This document shows, one piece after another, positions 17,046-25,100 of a stretch of DNA of 64,000 bases. The notes under the pieces are model-generated. The model saw only the letters and a list, made by a program, of their open reading frames with translations, was not told the DNA's origin and searched no databases. The DNA is from DATDAH01 sp963792205 (lineage in GTDB: Bacteria; Actinomycetota; Acidimicrobiia; Acidimicrobiales; DATDAH01): assembly GCA_963792205.1 (NCBI GenBank), contig CAWBVI010000005.1, forward strand, positions 1-64,000. The letters are read 5' to 3'. The position numbers and the translations under genes are program-made. Every line of letters begins with the position of its first letter. Position 1 is the first letter of the stretch.

Positions 17046-17961
17046 CGAGGACCTCGCCCATCGTGCGCCGGACCTCCGCCTGCTCGGGGGGGTCGAAGAG
17101 CCCCTCGATGGTGCGGTACAGCTTCGTCGCCCGAAGGTCGTCGAACCCCTCGAACTGGGGCAGGAAGTAGGCGTAGAAGACCTCGTAGAGGAGGCGGGAG
17201 GGCGTGGGCCCGTCCTGGATCCGGCGGGCGGCGTACCGGGCGGCGTCGATGTAGACGGCGGGGCCGAGGTCGGTGAACTTCCGCAGCCCGAGGAGCTGGG
17301 CCACGATCTCGCCGGGACCGGCGAGGAGCTTGCGGTAGGACTCCTCGCTGGGCGCACCGACCTCGATGAAGGCGAAGCGTCGCATCAGGGCGTAGGACAT
17401 CTCGAAGAGCAGGTTCTTGTCGAAGACGTTCATCGTGGCCACGATGCGCCACTTGCTGGGCAACCGGATCACGTCGGTGTTCGGCGGCGGCTCCACGCCG
17501 GCGGGCACGATCGAGAGGGGCTGGGGCGTGCCCTTGCGCTTGAAGGGCAGGACCACGGGCTGACCCGACAGGACGGTGAAGAGCTGACCGAAGGCCCGGT
17601 CGAAGTTGGATCGGTTGAGCTCGTCGATCACCAGCCAGCGCCCGGACTCGATGGCCTCCACGAAGAGCCCCGGGCGGAAGATCAGCCCTTCAGCGGTGGG
17701 CTGGAGGCCGCCGATGGTCTCGTAGGTGGTCCACTCGGTCGTGGCGGTGGTCGGCAGGTAGCCGGCGCAGAGCATGGCCCGCTGGGCCACCTCCGCACCC
17801 ATGTAGGCCAAGGTGGTCTTCCCGGTCCCCGGGGGCCCCGTCAGGATGACGTGCTTGCCCGAGTCGATGGCGGCCACGAACTGATCGAGGACGTGGTCGG
17901 GGAAGAGGATCCCGTGTGCGGCCGCGGTTCGCTCAAGCTCCTGCGCGGAGAAGACTCCCAT
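17026..17961 (-). CDS. McrB-like AAA+ NTPase
   Basis: A 311-residue AAA+ protein of the McrB/MoxR-adjacent (dynein-related AAA_5) class. Walker A is GPPGTGKTT (residues 42-50), Walker B is WLVIDELNRSN, followed by FDRAFGQLFTVLSG. This 'ElNRsN...fGqL' string is the McrB-type signature. Sensor 1 is IVATMNVFDKNLL and the arginine finger lies in SYALMRRFAF. The helical lid region is followed by LFDPPEQAEVRRTMGEVLG. There is no N-terminal DNA-recognition domain, unlike E. coli McrB, so the protein is just the motor. It is followed by an overlapping partner gene. Divergent from the small gene at 18012. A defence or a chaperone-like role are both possible. Confidence 0.8.
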   Translation of the reverse strand: MGVFSAQELERTAAAHGILFPDHVLDQFVAAIDSGKHVILTGPPGTGKTTLAYMGAEVAQRAMLCAGYLPTTATTEWTTYETIGGLQPTAEGLIFRPGLFVEAIESGRWLVIDELNRSNFDRAFGQLFTVLSGQPVVLPFKRKGTPQPLSIVPAGVEPPPNTDVIRLPSKWRIVATMNVFDKNLLFEMSYALMRRFAFIEVGAPSEESYRKLLAGPGEIVAQLLGLRKFTDLGPAVYIDAARYAARRIQDGPTPSRLLYEVFYAYFLPQFEGFDDLRATKLYRTIEGLFDPPEQAEVRRTMGEVLGVELAL

Positions 17962-18011
17962 TGCCCTGTCCGGTCGGCCGAAACGTCACCCCTGTGAGCC
18001 AGAATGCCCCC

Positions 18012-18221
18012 ATGGCTGGGGAGTTCGACGAGATCCGGGGCCGGTTGGAGACGATCAGCGAGGAGCTGGCCGATCTGGCGATCGCCCGCCTGCGAGAGTC
18101 GATCGACGCGGGCGGTCACGAGCTCCCCGTGGACGAGAAGCGGCTCACCCGGGCCCGCCGCGCCGTCGACAAAGCCGTGCACCTCCTGCAGGAACCGGAC
18201 GACCTCGCGGTCGACGACTAG
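18012..18221 (+). CDS. Small coiled-coil protein
   Basis: 69 residues, strongly charged and helical: EFDEIRGRLETISEELADLAIARLRESID, then VDEKRLTRARRAVDKAVHLLQ and an acidic tail. It resembles small actinobacterial coiled-coil proteins of unknown function. ATG 18012 is the only well-placed start; the frame upstream overlaps the divergent ATPase promoter region. Its stop TAG shares two bases with the stop of the convergent LOG-family gene. Its position beside the McrB-like pair may be accidental. Confidence 0.6.
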   Translation: MAGEFDEIRGRLETISEELADLAIARLRESIDAGGHELPVDEKRLTRARRAVDKAVHLLQEPDDLAVDD

Positions 18222-19297
18222 CCCCGGGGTGGGTCCTCCAGCACGGCGGTCTCTTCGGGGGCGGACGGGAGCTCGTTCAGGCGGTGGATGAAGGCGTGCA
18301 GGCGGCCGAAGTGGCGGATGTCGAAGTCCATCACGAGGCGGGGGAGATCGACGTGGTCGTCGTCCTCGACCTCCGGCGGCAGGGGGCCACTGCGCCGGAT
18401 GGCGCCGCCGCCGGCGAGCATCTCGCCGAACTCGTCGTTCAAGGCGGCCATCTCGGACTCGGTCGGCTCGGCGCAGAGGCGCACGATCAGGGTCTTGCCC
18501 ACCCAGCGGATCGAGCGGTAGTTGCGGTAGAAGCCGAGCACGGTGTCGGCCGCCACCCGGACGTCGTCGGTGATCGTGACGATGTCGAGGTCCTCGATCG
18601 CGATGTAGCCGCCCTCGGCCACGTGGTCGAGGGTGAAGTCCCGCCATCCGGTCCAGAAGGTCCCGCCCGGCTCGTCGAGGAAGACGATCGGGGTCGGCAC
18701 CGACTTGCCGGTCTGCTGGAGCGTGAGCAACTCGAAGGTCTCGTCCAAGGTGCCGAAGCCGCCCGGCAGGCAGATGAAGCCCTGCGACTCCTTCACCAGC
18801 TCCAGCTTCCGCGTGAAGAAGTACTTCATCGAGACGAGCTTCGTGTCGCCCACGATGAACTCGTTGGCCTCCTGCTCGAAGGGGAGGCGGATGTTCACGC
18901 CGAAGGACATCTCCCGCCCTGCGCCCTCGAGGCCGGCCGCCATGATCCCGGGGCCGGCGCCGGTGATGACCATCCAGCCCTCGGCCGCCAGCAGGCGGGC
19001 GACGTCCCGGGCGGCGGCGTACAGCGGGTCCTCGGCCAGGATCCGGGCCGATCCGAAGATCGTGACCTTGGGGTCGTCGCGGTAGGGGGCGAAGGCGTCG
19101 AAGGCCAAGCGCATCTCTGCCAGCGAGGCGGCGACGATCTTGAGGTCCAGCCGGTCGGCGTCGTCCCCGGCCAGCAGGACGCCCGACGCCACGATGTCGA
19201 AGAGGAGGTCACGGTCCTCGGTCGCCCCGCACGCGTCCAGGAGGTCCTCGATGCGCTGGTCGATCTCCACCGACCCGGTGCGCACCCGGCGGCTCAC
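18218..19297 (-). CDS. LOG-family nucleotide phosphoribohydrolase-like protein
   Basis: TIGR00730/LOG proteins have a Rossmann fold and commonly cleave nucleoside 5'-monophosphates (cytokinin-type or other purine monophosphates). The core runs VTIFGSARI, MVITGAGPGIMAAGLEGA and FICLPGGFGTLDETFE, the PGGxGTxxE active-site motif. The gene also has an N-terminal helical segment (about 75 residues) and a C-terminal extension of about 90 residues, making 359 in all, longer than the usual 180-250. The GTG start follows the fbiC stop by 7 nt, so it is in the fbiC operon. Its stop interlocks with that of the gene at 18012. The substrate is unknown. Confidence 0.8.
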   Translation of the reverse strand: MSRRVRTGSVEIDQRIEDLLDACGATEDRDLLFDIVASGVLLAGDDADRLDLKIVAASLAEMRLAFDAFAPYRDDPKVTIFGSARILAEDPLYAAARDVARLLAAEGWMVITGAGPGIMAAGLEGAGREMSFGVNIRLPFEQEANEFIVGDTKLVSMKYFFTRKLELVKESQGFICLPGGFGTLDETFELLTLQQTGKSVPTPIVFLDEPGGTFWTGWRDFTLDHVAEGGYIAIEDLDIVTITDDVRVAADTVLGFYRNYRSIRWVGKTLIVRLCAEPTESEMAALNDEFGEMLAGGGAIRRSGPLPPEVEDDDHVDLPRLVMDFDIRHFGRLHAFIHRLNELPSAPEETAVLEDPPRG

Positions 19298-19304
19298 GGC
19301 GCGA

Positions 19305-21554
19305 TCAGGCCGGGGCGACGCGGCCGTACAGCGTCGTGCGCTGCTCGAGGCGTCGACCGAGAGGCTCGACCAGGGCCCGGAAGTCGGCCTCGGTCAACTC
19401 CTGGCCGTGTTCAGCTCCGGCGGCGCGGGAGATGTTCTCGTCCATGAGGGTGCCGCCCAGGTCGTTCACCCCGGCCTGGAGCATCTGGGTGACCCCGCCC
19501 ACCCCGAGCTTCACCCACGACGCCTGGATGTTGTCGATCCAACCCCGGTAGGCGATGCGGCCCACGGCGTGCATCAGCAGCACCTCCCGGAACGTCGGCC
19601 CGCGGCGGGCCTTGCGCTGCAGGTACATGGGCGCCGCCATGTGCACGAAGGGCAGGGGCACGAACTCGGTGAAGCCGCCGGTCTCCTTCTGCAGGTCACG
19701 GGTGCGGACGAGGTGCCGGGCCCAGGACCGCGGCTGCTCGATCGCGCCGAACATGATCGTGATGTTCGAGCGCAGGCCGACCCCGTGAGCGGTCCGGTGG
19801 GCGTCGAGCCACTCCTGGGTGTCGATCTTGTCGGGGCAGAGCAGCGCCCGGACCTCGTCGTCGAGGATCTCCGCCGCGGTGCCGGGGAGGGTCTTCAGCC
19901 CGGCCGCCTGCAGGCGGACGAGGTACCGGTCGAGCGGCTCGCCGAGGCGCTTGGCCCCCTCGGTGACCTCGAGGGCGGTGAAGCCGTGGATGTGCATCTC
20001 GGGCACGGCCTCGTGCACGGCCCGGGCGACGTCGATGTAGTAGTCGCCGTCGAAGTCGGGGTGGATGCCCCCCTGCAGGCAGACCTCGGTGGCGCCCAGG
20101 TCGGCGGCCTCCCGCACCCGGTCGGCGATCTCGTCCAGGGTGAGCAGGTAGGGGGCACCCCGCAGGTTGAGCGAGAGAGGGCCCTTCGAGAAGCCGCAGA
20201 AGCGGCACTTGAACGTGCAGACGTTCGTGTAGTTGATGTTCCGGTTGTGGACGAACGTCACGACGTCGCCCACCGCCGCGGCCCGCAGCTCGTCGGCCAG
20301 CGCCGCGACCGCGGCGACCTCGGGACCTCGGGCCGAGAACAGGGTCACGATCTCGTCCTCACCCAACTCCTGGCCGGCGCGTACGCCCGCCAGGACCTCG
20401 GCGATCCGGCCGACGGCCGTCACCGGGGCGGGCACGAGGTGCGGGGGCATCTGCTCGGCTCCGGAGTACCAGTGGTCGTCGCGACCGAGGTGCTCGGCGT
20501 CGCTGCGGTCGAGCACCGGGAAGTGGAGGGCCGGGTCCAGCCACCGCTCGGGGTGCGCGGCGAACTCCGGGTAGAGCGTGAGCCGAGGCGCCAGCACCCG
20601 ACCCGCCGCCTCGGTGACCTCCCGCAGGCGCTGGACCGCCGGCCACGGGCGCTCCGGGTTCACGTGGTCCGCGGTGACCGGGGACACCCCGCCCCAGTCG
20701 TCGATGCCCGCCTCGAGCAGGCGGCCGAAGTCGTCGGAGAGGTTCGGCGGGGCCTGCACGTGGACGTCGGGGGGCAGGATGAGCCGGGCGAGGGCGATCG
20801 CCTCCAGGTAGTCGTCCGGGGGACACGGGCGGGCCTTGTGCATGGCCGTGCCGGCCTTGGGGAGGAAGTTCTGGACGATGGCCTCCTGCACATGGCCGTG
20901 GCGCCGGTGGGAGGCGGCGATGGCCTCGAGCGCCTCGACCCGATCCTCCCGGGTCTCCCCGATGCCCACGAGGATGCCGGTGGTGAAGCAGATCCCCAGC
21001 TCCCCGGCGCCCTCGAGCGTGGCCAGCCGGCGGGCGGGCTCCTTGTCCGGCGAGCCCTCGTGACAGGCCAGGTCGGCCAGGGTCTCGAGCATCATCCCCT
21101 GCGAGGGCGCGACCTCGCGCAGGGCGGCCAGCTCGTCGGGGTACAGCGCCCCGGCGTTGGCGTGAGGGAGGAGCCCGGTCTCGGCCAGGACCAGCCTGCA
21201 CATGGCGACGAGGTAGTCGACGGTCGAGGTGTAGCCGTGCTCGTCGAGCCACTCCTGGGCGGCGGGATAGCGCGCTTCGGGTCGCTCGCCCAGGGTGAAC
21301 AAGGCCTCGTGACAGCCCGCCTCGGCGCCCGCGACGGCGATCGCCAGGACTTCGTCGGGGCTCAGGTAGGCCGCCTCCACGCGGGCCGGTGCGGTGGCGA
21401 AGGTGCAGTAGCCGCAGCGGTCGCGGCAGAGCCGGGTGAGCGGGATGAAGACCTTGGGGGAGTACGTGACCCGGCGCCCGTGGGCCAGGTCCCGCACCGC
21501 GCTCGCCTCGGCCATCAGGTCGTCGAGCGGCCGATCGAGGAGTCCGTGCGCCAT
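19305..21554 (-). CDS. fbiC: FO synthase (CofG-CofH fusion)
   Basis: Catalyses both radical SAM steps making FO (7,8-didemethyl-8-hydroxy-5-deazariboflavin), the chromophore of F420. The two halves each bind a 4Fe-4S cluster: CRDRCGYC at residues 43-50 (CofG half) and CTFKCRFC near 442-450 (CofH half), both C-x3-C-x2-C. The CofH half also shows VEVCLQGGIHPDFD-like residues (ATEVCLQGGIHPDFDGDYY) and SNITIMFG. 749 residues in one intact frame, shorter than the about 850 of the Mycobacterium enzyme but with both active sites. A TAGGGT hexamer is 9 nt upstream of the ATG. Its promoter is back to back with the thiamine operon promoter. Confidence 0.95.
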   Translation of the reverse strand: MAHGLLDRPLDDLMAEASAVRDLAHGRRVTYSPKVFIPLTRLCRDRCGYCTFATAPARVEAAYLSPDEVLAIAVAGAEAGCHEALFTLGERPEARYPAAQEWLDEHGYTSTVDYLVAMCRLVLAETGLLPHANAGALYPDELAALREVAPSQGMMLETLADLACHEGSPDKEPARRLATLEGAGELGICFTTGILVGIGETREDRVEALEAIAASHRRHGHVQEAIVQNFLPKAGTAMHKARPCPPDDYLEAIALARLILPPDVHVQAPPNLSDDFGRLLEAGIDDWGGVSPVTADHVNPERPWPAVQRLREVTEAAGRVLAPRLTLYPEFAAHPERWLDPALHFPVLDRSDAEHLGRDDHWYSGAEQMPPHLVPAPVTAVGRIAEVLAGVRAGQELGEDEIVTLFSARGPEVAAVAALADELRAAAVGDVVTFVHNRNINYTNVCTFKCRFCGFSKGPLSLNLRGAPYLLTLDEIADRVREAADLGATEVCLQGGIHPDFDGDYYIDVARAVHEAVPEMHIHGFTALEVTEGAKRLGEPLDRYLVRLQAAGLKTLPGTAAEILDDEVRALLCPDKIDTQEWLDAHRTAHGVGLRSNITIMFGAIEQPRSWARHLVRTRDLQKETGGFTEFVPLPFVHMAAPMYLQRKARRGPTFREVLLMHAVGRIAYRGWIDNIQASWVKLGVGGVTQMLQAGVNDLGGTLMDENISRAAGAEHGQELTEADFRALVEPLGRRLEQRTTLYGRVAPA

Positions 21555-21563
21555 TGCGCGGGA

Positions 21564-21569
21564 ACCCTA
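21564..21569 (-). promoter_or_regulatory. Putative -10 (TAGGGT) of fbiC
   Basis: TAGGGT on the minus strand ends 9 nt before the fbiC ATG. Confidence 0.4.
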
Positions 21570-21593
21570 CCGACCGTTCTCCGCCCGTCGCGC

Positions 21594-21599
21594 TACCGT
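21594..21599 (+). promoter_or_regulatory. Putative -10 (TACCGT) of the thiamine operon
   Basis: TACCGT lies 12 nt before the first base of the TPP aptamer, so transcription would begin at about 21606 and include the whole riboswitch. Confidence 0.5.
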
Positions 21600-21611
21600 G
21601 CGAGGACAGCA

Positions 21612-21694
21612 ACGGGAGTCCGGCGCACCGGGCTGAGAGGGAGGTCACGCAGCCTCCGACCGTCGACCTGATCCGGTTCATACCGGCGGAGGGA
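21612..21694 (+). ncRNA. TPP riboswitch (THI element)
   Basis: The aptamer landmarks are all present and in order: acgggag, the GCTGAGAG motif at 21632-21639, an alternative P3 arm (gggagg ... cctcc), gacc, then CTGATCCGG at 21668-21676 and ACCGGCGGAGGGA at 21682-21694. The 3' strand of P1 (ggaggg) also serves as the Shine-Dalgarno of thiE, whose GTG is at 21701. Thiamine pyrophosphate binding would therefore close the ribosome binding site; a separate terminator hairpin is not seen. Confidence 0.9.
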
Positions 21695-21700
21695 GCGCTC

Positions 21701-22375
21701 GTGGGCAGTCAGCTCGGTGGCCAGCACAGCGGTGGCAGACGCAGGCGGGGCAAGGCCATCGGTCGGCTGCACGTGCTGACCGACCTCGACGGTGGCCAGG
21801 ATCCCCTTCCGGTGGTGGAGGCCGCGCTCGTCGCCGGTGCACCGGCCATCCAGGTCCGGGCCAAGCACCTCGACGACCGGGCGTTCCTCGACCTCGCCAC
21901 CGAGGTCGCCCGACGGTGCCGGGAGAACGGCGCCACCTGCCTCATCGACGACCGGGTCGACATCGCCTTGGCCACCGGCGCCCATGGCGTGCACCTCGGT
22001 GACCACGACCTCCCGGTCGGCATCGCCCGACGCCTCCTCGGGCCCGAGGCCGTCATCGGAGCCACGGCCCGGGACGCCGAAGCCGGACGGGCCCGCGTCG
22101 CGGAGGGGGCCGACTACCTGGGTGTGGGGCCGACCTACGCCACGGCGACCAAGGCCGGCCTCCCCGAGCCCCTCGGCCCGGCCGCGGTCGGCGCGGTCGC
22201 GACCGCCGTGGACGTGCCCGTCGTCGCCATCGCCGGGATCACCGTCGAGCGGGTCCCGGAGGTGATGGCCGCCGGGGTCCACGGCGTGGCCGTGGTCGGG
22301 GCGGTCAGTCGAGCTGACGACCCCGGACGCGCCGTCACCGCCCTCCTGATCGCCATCGAGCGGGCGTTGGCGTGA
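21701..22375 (+). CDS. thiE: Thiamine-phosphate synthase
   Basis: Joins HMP-PP and the thiazole phosphate. Family motifs: RLHVLTDLDGG, AIQVRAKHLDDR (R and K for the phosphate), ATCLIDDRVDIALATGAHGVHLGDHDLPV (the GVHLG-x-x-D motif), ADYLGVGPTYATATKAGLPEPLG and VVAIAGITVERV, with GVHGVAVVGAVSRADDP at the end. Residues 1-20 are a basic, Gly-rich extension not typical of ThiE. 224 residues. The GTG start is fixed by the riboswitch RBS 7-12 nt upstream. It overlaps thiO by 4 nt (GTGA). First gene of the operon. Confidence 0.92.
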   Translation: MGSQLGGQHSGGRRRRGKAIGRLHVLTDLDGGQDPLPVVEAALVAGAPAIQVRAKHLDDRAFLDLATEVARRCRENGATCLIDDRVDIALATGAHGVHLGDHDLPVGIARRLLGPEAVIGATARDAEAGRARVAEGADYLGVGPTYATATKAGLPEPLGPAAVGAVATAVDVPVVAIAGITVERVPEVMAAGVHGVAVVGAVSRADDPGRAVTALLIAIERALA

Positions 22376-23517
22376 GCCAGCCGGACGCGGTCGTCGTCGG
22401 CGGGGGAGCCATCGGTCTGGCCTCCGCCTGGCGGCTGGCGCAGGGTGGCCTCGACGTCGCCGTGTGCGACCCCACTCCCGGCAGCCAGGCCACGCACGCG
22501 TCGGCGGGGATGCTGGCGCCGGTCACCGAGGCCCACTACGGCGAGGACCGGTTGCTCCGTCTCAACCTGGCCTCGGCCGGGCGCTGGGCGGCCTTCGCGG
22601 CCGAGCTCGAGGCGGAGTCGGGGACGGCCGTCGGCTACCGGACCTGCGGGTCGTTGCTCGTCGCCTTCGACGCCGACGACGCCCGGCTCCTGCGTGACCT
22701 CGGCGCCTACCTGCGCGAGCTGGAGCTCGAGGCCGAGTCCCTCACCGGCTCGGCCTGCCGGGCGCTGGAGCCGGCGCTGGCGCCGGGGGTGCGGAGCGGG
22801 TTGCGGGTCGCCGGCGACCACCAGGTCGACAACCGGCTCGTGGCCGCCGCCCTGCTCACGGCTCTCGACCGTCGCCACGTCCCCGTGCACCGAGAGACCG
22901 TGACCCGCATCGAGGTCGACGGGTCGTCGGTGCAGGGCGTCGTGCTCGGCGACGGGACCCGACTCGAGGCCGCCCGCGTCGTGCTCGCCGCCGGGTGCTG
23001 GTCGGGAGCGGTCGAGGGGATCCCCGCCGACGCCCGGCCGCCGGTCCGGCCGGTGAAGGGCCAGATCGTGCGGCTGCAGGGCCCGGCGGGCGAGCCCGTG
23101 CTCCACGGCAACGTGCGGGGGCTGGTCCGGGGCCGGTCCCTCTACCTGGTGCCCCGAGCCAGCGGGCGGATCGTCGTCGGCGCCACGGTCGAGGAGCAGG
23201 GCTTCGACACGACCGTCACCGTGGAGGGCATCCACCGCCTGTTGCATGACGCCGCGGTGCTCGTCCCCGGGCTGCTCGACCTCGAGCTGGCGGAGACGCT
23301 CGCCGGTCTGCGCCCGGGATCGCCGGACAACGAACCGATCGTGGGCCGGACGACGGTCGACGGCCTGGTGGTGGCGACCGGGCACCACCGCAACGGCATC
23401 CTCCTCACCCCGGTGACGGCGGACGCGGTCGCCGGCCTGCTCGGCGCCGGGCCGGAGGTGGCCGAGATCGACGGCTTCGGGCCGGAACGCTTCGCCCGGG
23501 CGGGGGCGACGACGTGA
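22372..23517 (+). CDS. thiO: Glycine oxidase ThiO
   Basis: FAD enzyme that oxidises glycine to the imine (dehydroglycine) used by ThiG to form the thiazole ring. Rossmann dinucleotide motif AVVVGGGAIGLASAWRLAQGG at the N-terminus, then SQATHASAGMLAPVTEA typical of ThiO. The C-terminal LAGLRPGSPDNEPIVGRT plus TGHHRNGILLTPVTADAV is the standard ThiO/DadA closing motif. 381 residues in one frame. Start is GTG 22372 in GTGA with thiE's stop; end overlaps thiS by 4 nt. Use of ThiO rather than ThiH indicates aerobic thiazole synthesis. Confidence 0.92.
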   Translation: MSQPDAVVVGGGAIGLASAWRLAQGGLDVAVCDPTPGSQATHASAGMLAPVTEAHYGEDRLLRLNLASAGRWAAFAAELEAESGTAVGYRTCGSLLVAFDADDARLLRDLGAYLRELELEAESLTGSACRALEPALAPGVRSGLRVAGDHQVDNRLVAAALLTALDRRHVPVHRETVTRIEVDGSSVQGVVLGDGTRLEAARVVLAAGCWSGAVEGIPADARPPVRPVKGQIVRLQGPAGEPVLHGNVRGLVRGRSLYLVPRASGRIVVGATVEEQGFDTTVTVEGIHRLLHDAAVLVPGLLDLELAETLAGLRPGSPDNEPIVGRTTVDGLVVATGHHRNGILLTPVTADAVAGLLGAGPEVAEIDGFGPERFARAGATT

Positions 23518-23717
23518 CCGCCATCGTCGTCAACGGCGAGCCCGACCAGGTGAGCAACGGCACCACCGTCGCCGACCTCGTGGCCCGTCACCGCGACTCG
23601 CCCCGGGGCATCGCGGTCGCCCGCAACGAAGAGGTCGTCCCCCGGAGCCAGTGGGCGATGACCGTGGCCGTCGAGGGCGACCGGTTCGAGATCGTCACCG
23701 CGGCGCAGGGAGGCTGA
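23514..23717 (+). CDS. thiS: Sulfur carrier ThiS
   Basis: 67-residue ubiquitin-fold sulfur carrier whose C-terminal Gly-Gly becomes a thiocarboxylate. Sequence features: AIVVNGEPDQVSNGTTVADLV, GIAVARNEEVVPRSQW and a tail ending VTAAQGG, with the exposed terminal GG intact. The adenylating enzyme (ThiF/MoeB type) is not in this window. Start is GTG 23514 (GTGA with thiO); the stop is one base before the thiG GTG. Confidence 0.92.
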   Translation: MTAIVVNGEPDQVSNGTTVADLVARHRDSPRGIAVARNEEVVPRSQWAMTVAVEGDRFEIVTAAQGG

Positions 23718-23718
23718 T

Positions 23719-24504
23719 GTGGAGCCACTGAAGATCGCCGACCGCGAGCTCGGCTCCCGGCTGATCCTCGGGACGGGCGGGGCCCCGAGCCTCGACGTCA
23801 TGGAGAAGGCGGTGGTGGCCTCGGGCACGGAGCTGGTCACGGTCGCCCTCCGGCGCATCGACCCGAGCGCGCCGGGCTCCGTGCTGGACCTGCTCGACCG
23901 GCTCGGTGTCGCCCTGCTCCCGAACACCGCGGGGTGCTACACGGCCACCGAGGCCGTGCGCACGGCCCGCCTGGCCCGGGACGCGTTCGAGACCGACTGG
24001 GTGAAGCTCGAGGTGATCGGCGACGAGCGGACCCTCCTGCCCGACCCGGTCGAGCTGGTGGTCGCGGCCGAGCAGCTCGTCGACGACGGCTTCACCGTCC
24101 TGGCCTACACGACCGACGACCCGATCCTCGCCCGTCGCCTCGAAGACCTGGGCTGCGCGGCGGTCATGCCGCTGGGCTCCCCGATCGGGAGCGGCATGGG
24201 GATCAACAACCCCTACAACATCGCCCTCATCGTCGACCAGGCCGCCGTGCCGGTCGTCCTGGACGCCGGGGTCGGCACCGCCTCGGACGCTGCATTTGCC
24301 ATGGAGCTGGGCTGCGACGCCGTTCTGCTCGCCTCTGCCGTGACCCGGGCCCGCGACCCCGAACAGATGGCCACGGCCATGCGGCAGGCCGTGGAGGCCG
24401 GACGGCTCGCCTTCGGTGCCGGCCGCATCCCGCGCCGCACCTACGCCGATCCGTCCACCCCCGACCACGGCCGCCCCGACCTGTTGGGTCCGGACCTCCT
24501 CTGA
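23719..24504 (+). CDS. thiG: Thiazole synthase ThiG
   Basis: Builds thiazole phosphate from DXP, dehydroglycine and ThiS thiocarboxylate. Visible: LKIADRELGSRLILGTGG, LLPNTAGCYTATEAV, the catalytic Lys in DWVKLEVIGD (about residue 96), MPLGSPIGSGMGINNPYNI and VVLDAGVGTASDAAFAMELGCDAVL. TIM barrel, 261 residues, intact. Start GTG 23719 directly after the ThiS stop; its TGA and the next ATG share a base (TGATG). Confidence 0.94.
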   Translation: MEPLKIADRELGSRLILGTGGAPSLDVMEKAVVASGTELVTVALRRIDPSAPGSVLDLLDRLGVALLPNTAGCYTATEAVRTARLARDAFETDWVKLEVIGDERTLLPDPVELVVAAEQLVDDGFTVLAYTTDDPILARRLEDLGCAAVMPLGSPIGSGMGINNPYNIALIVDQAAVPVVLDAGVGTASDAAFAMELGCDAVLLASAVTRARDPEQMATAMRQAVEAGRLAFGAGRIPRRTYADPSTPDHGRPDLLGPDLL

Positions 24505-25100
24505 TGCGGCTGCTGGTGCTCACCGATCGCCATCAGAGCGAATCCGCGGGGCGAGAGCTGGCGGAGACGGTCGCCGCCGCGGTCACCGCCGGTGCTCCGA
24601 CGGTCCTGTTCCGCGAGAAGGACCTGCCCAATGCCGACCGTCGTGCCCTCGGCCGGCGGGTGGCCGCCGCCTGCGGGGATCGCGCCGACCTGCTGGTGGC
24701 CTCCGACGCCGACCTGGCTGCCGACCTCGGCGCACAGGGCATCCACCTCGCCGCCCGCGATCCGTGGCCGGAGACCTCCCTCGAGCTCGGGCGGTCGTGC
24801 CACGACGCCGCGGAGGTGGCCCAGGCCCAGGTGCACGGTGCCGCGTACGTCACGGCCTCCCCGGTGTTCGAGACCGCGAGCAAGCCCGGCTACGGCCCCA
24901 GCCTCGGATCCGAGGGCCTGGCGGCGCTGGTGGCGGCCACGAGCCTGCCGGTGATCGCCCTCGGCGGCGTGACCGGCGCGGCGGAGATCGGCGCCTGCCG
25001 GGCGGCCGGCGCCGCCGGCGTGGCCGTGATGGGCGCGGTGATGACCGCGGCTGACCCCGCCCACGCCGTGCGGGCCCTGCTCGAGGAGACCGCCCCATGA
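24504..25100 (+). CDS. TenI-like thiazole tautomerase / second ThiE paralogue
   Basis: A second ThiE-fold protein in the same operon, 198 residues. It has MRLLVLTDRHQSES, VLFREKDLPNADRRAL, GIHLAARDPWP where ThiE has GVHLGxxD, and VTASPVFETASKPGYGP where ThiE has GPTYAT-TK. The SPVFETxSKPGYGP loop and the loss of the ThiE HxG-x-x-D are characteristic of TenI, which aromatises the ThiG product and is found next to thiO-thiS-thiG in Bacillus. I therefore favour tautomerase over synthase. Start ATG 24504 overlaps the thiG stop (TGATG), end overlaps thiD by 4 nt (ATGA). Confidence 0.8.
   Translation: MRLLVLTDRHQSESAGRELAETVAAAVTAGAPTVLFREKDLPNADRRALGRRVAAACGDRADLLVASDADLAADLGAQGIHLAARDPWPETSLELGRSCHDAAEVAQAQVHGAAYVTASPVFETASKPGYGPSLGSEGLAALVAATSLPVIALGGVTGAAEIGACRAAGAAGVAVMGAVMTAADPAHAVRALLEETAP

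Noticed and set aside
15998..17961. A complete McrBC restriction system
   Set aside because: The partner shows no nuclease motif and the ATPase lacks a DNA-recognition domain; kept only as an McrB-like pair.
19140..21671. 843-codon plus-strand frame opposite fbiC
   Set aside because: The minus strand encodes a complete FO synthase with both cluster motifs; the plus frame has none.
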